Assembly: GCA_964585245.1 (NCBI GenBank)
Contig: CAZPCV010000048.1
Coordinates: forward strand, 1 to 6,380
Direction: 5' to 3'
DNA: 6,380 nucleotides
From: CAZEDL01 sp964585245
Lineage (GTDB): Bacteria; Patescibacteriota; Patescibacteriia; Magasanikbacterales; GWA2-37-8
Shown here: piece after piece, positions 5,672 through 6,380 of the stretch
Layout: every line of letters begins with the position of its first letter
Position numbering within the stretch: position 1 is the stretch's first letter
Position numbers and translations under genes: made by a program
The notes under the pieces: generated by a model
What the model saw: only the letters and a program-made list of their open reading frames with translations
Told to the model about the DNA's origin: nothing
Databases searched by the model: none

Positions 5672-5756
5672 GAAAGAAAAAAGAGCAACTTCAAAAATGG
5701 GTTTCTCTTTTTTCTTTCTGAAAGGCGTTTTATCTAGACGCTGTCTAAGAAAGAAA
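5672..5756 (+). promoter_or_regulatory. Three-part alternative hairpin in the rRNA leader
   Basis: Arm A, GAAAGAAAAAAGAG (5672-5685), is perfectly complementary over 14 bases to arm B, CTCTTTTTTCTTTC (5705-5718). The 3' part of arm B, TTTCTTTCT (5711-5719), is also complementary over 9 bases to arm C, AGAAAGAAA (5748-5756). The A:B and B:C stems cannot form together, as in an attenuator or switch. A small hairpin TAGAC-GCT-GTCTA (5735-5747) sits between B and C. No T-run follows C, so a terminator on the B:C side is not evident. Low-complexity purine/pyrimidine DNA makes some chance pairing plausible. Confidence 0.45.
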
Positions 5757-5810
5757 TGATCGTTGACAACACAAAAGGTGATAGAAACCACAAAAGTCTA
5801 TCCAATCAAT

Positions 5811-5840
5811 GTTGAATGTATCCTATTGTGATCATTCAAC
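5811..5840 (+). repeat. Leader hairpin GTTGAATG/CATTCAAC
   Basis: A perfect 8-base pair inverted repeat, GTTGAATG (5811-5818) and CATTCAAC (5833-5840), with a 14-base loop, lies about 50 bases before mature 16S. It may take part in folding or processing of the precursor. Confidence 0.45.
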
Positions 5841-5861
5841 GAAACAACAAATGAATCCAAA

Positions 5862-5881
5862 CTCGTTTATTTATGAACGAG
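5862..5881 (+). repeat. Leader hairpin CTCGTT/AACGAG just before 16S
   Basis: A perfect 6-base pair stem, CTCGTT (5862-5867) and AACGAG (5876-5881), with an 8-base loop, ends 10 bases before the predicted 16S 5' end. Its position suggests a role in 5' maturation of 16S, which is an inference. Confidence 0.4.
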
Positions 5882-5891
5882 GTTCAAACAT

Positions 5892-6380
<489 letters not shown>

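Larger units (their letters stand above)
5540..5891 (+). ncRNA. rRNA operon 5' leader (pre-16S leader)
   Basis: About 350 bases separate the predicted rRNA start from mature 16S. I see no credible gene here: the only open frame above 60 codons is on the minus strand (5603-5791), matches nothing I recognise and is built across the purine/pyrimidine hairpin. The leader contains several hairpins listed separately. The 3' partner of the usual pre-16S processing stem would lie beyond the window, so RNase III pairing cannot be tested. No good boxA antitermination element was found in the leader. Confidence 0.6.

Noticed and set aside
5763..5768. TTGACA as the -35 of a second rRNA promoter
   Set aside because: No -10-like hexamer occurs at 16-18 bases downstream (5785-5792 reads AACCAC-like). 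The nearest candidates are at 11 or 28 bases, outside the workable range.
5603..5791. Minus-strand 62-codon open frame in the rRNA leader
   Set aside because: It runs antisense to the rRNA leader, across the purine/pyrimidine hairpin. It has no ribosome-binding site or recognisable motif, and its Phe/Lys-rich middle simply reflects the repeat composition.

Overview
The window reads as part of a bacterial chromosome of moderate GC content, most likely from the Candidate Phyla Radiation (Patescibacteria, Parcubacteria-like). This placement is an inference. It rests on a 16S rRNA with an enlarged helix 6 and a U where most bacteria have A at about E. coli position 353, a short-armed SMC with a disordered insert in its head, an rpsP-khpA-trmD order without rimM or rplS, and the absence of any clear Shine-Dalgarno sequence. 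No mobile element, phage gene, CRISPR array or obvious foreign DNA is visible. The content is core information processing.

Layout. Positions 1-515 (minus strand) hold the N-terminal 171 residues of a DHH-family phosphoesterase resembling NrnA; the gene runs off the left edge. Positions 516-652 are a compact divergent control region: a perfect consensus promoter (TTGACA-17-TATAAT) fires leftward and an extended -10 promoter fires rightward into smc, apparently giving a nearly leaderless smc mRNA. Positions 653-3733 encode SMC. A strong promoter and a 60-base nested inverted repeat precede rpsP (3897-4226). khpA (4350-4676) has its own promoter just after the rpsP stop and ends in a textbook intrinsic terminator. 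trmD (4747-5466) starts 17 bases after the terminator T-run with no convincing promoter. A perfect DnaA box, a strong rRNA promoter and an approximately 350-base structured leader lead into the 5' 489 bases of a 16S rRNA gene (about 5892 onward), which is cut by the right edge.

How the genes fit together. SMC handles chromosome organisation. S16, the KH protein KhpA, TrmD and the rRNA operon all belong to ribosome assembly and translation fidelity. The NrnA-like protein would recycle short RNA fragments. The usual rpsP-khp-trmD cotranscription is broken here by a separate promoter and a terminator, so each gene looks individually controlled.

I do not see an undescribed multi-gene system. The most noteworthy signals are in the non-coding DNA: the overlapping divergent promoters, a mutually exclusive hairpin arrangement in the rRNA leader, a DnaA box abutting the rRNA promoter, and a repeat-built extension of 16S helix 6.
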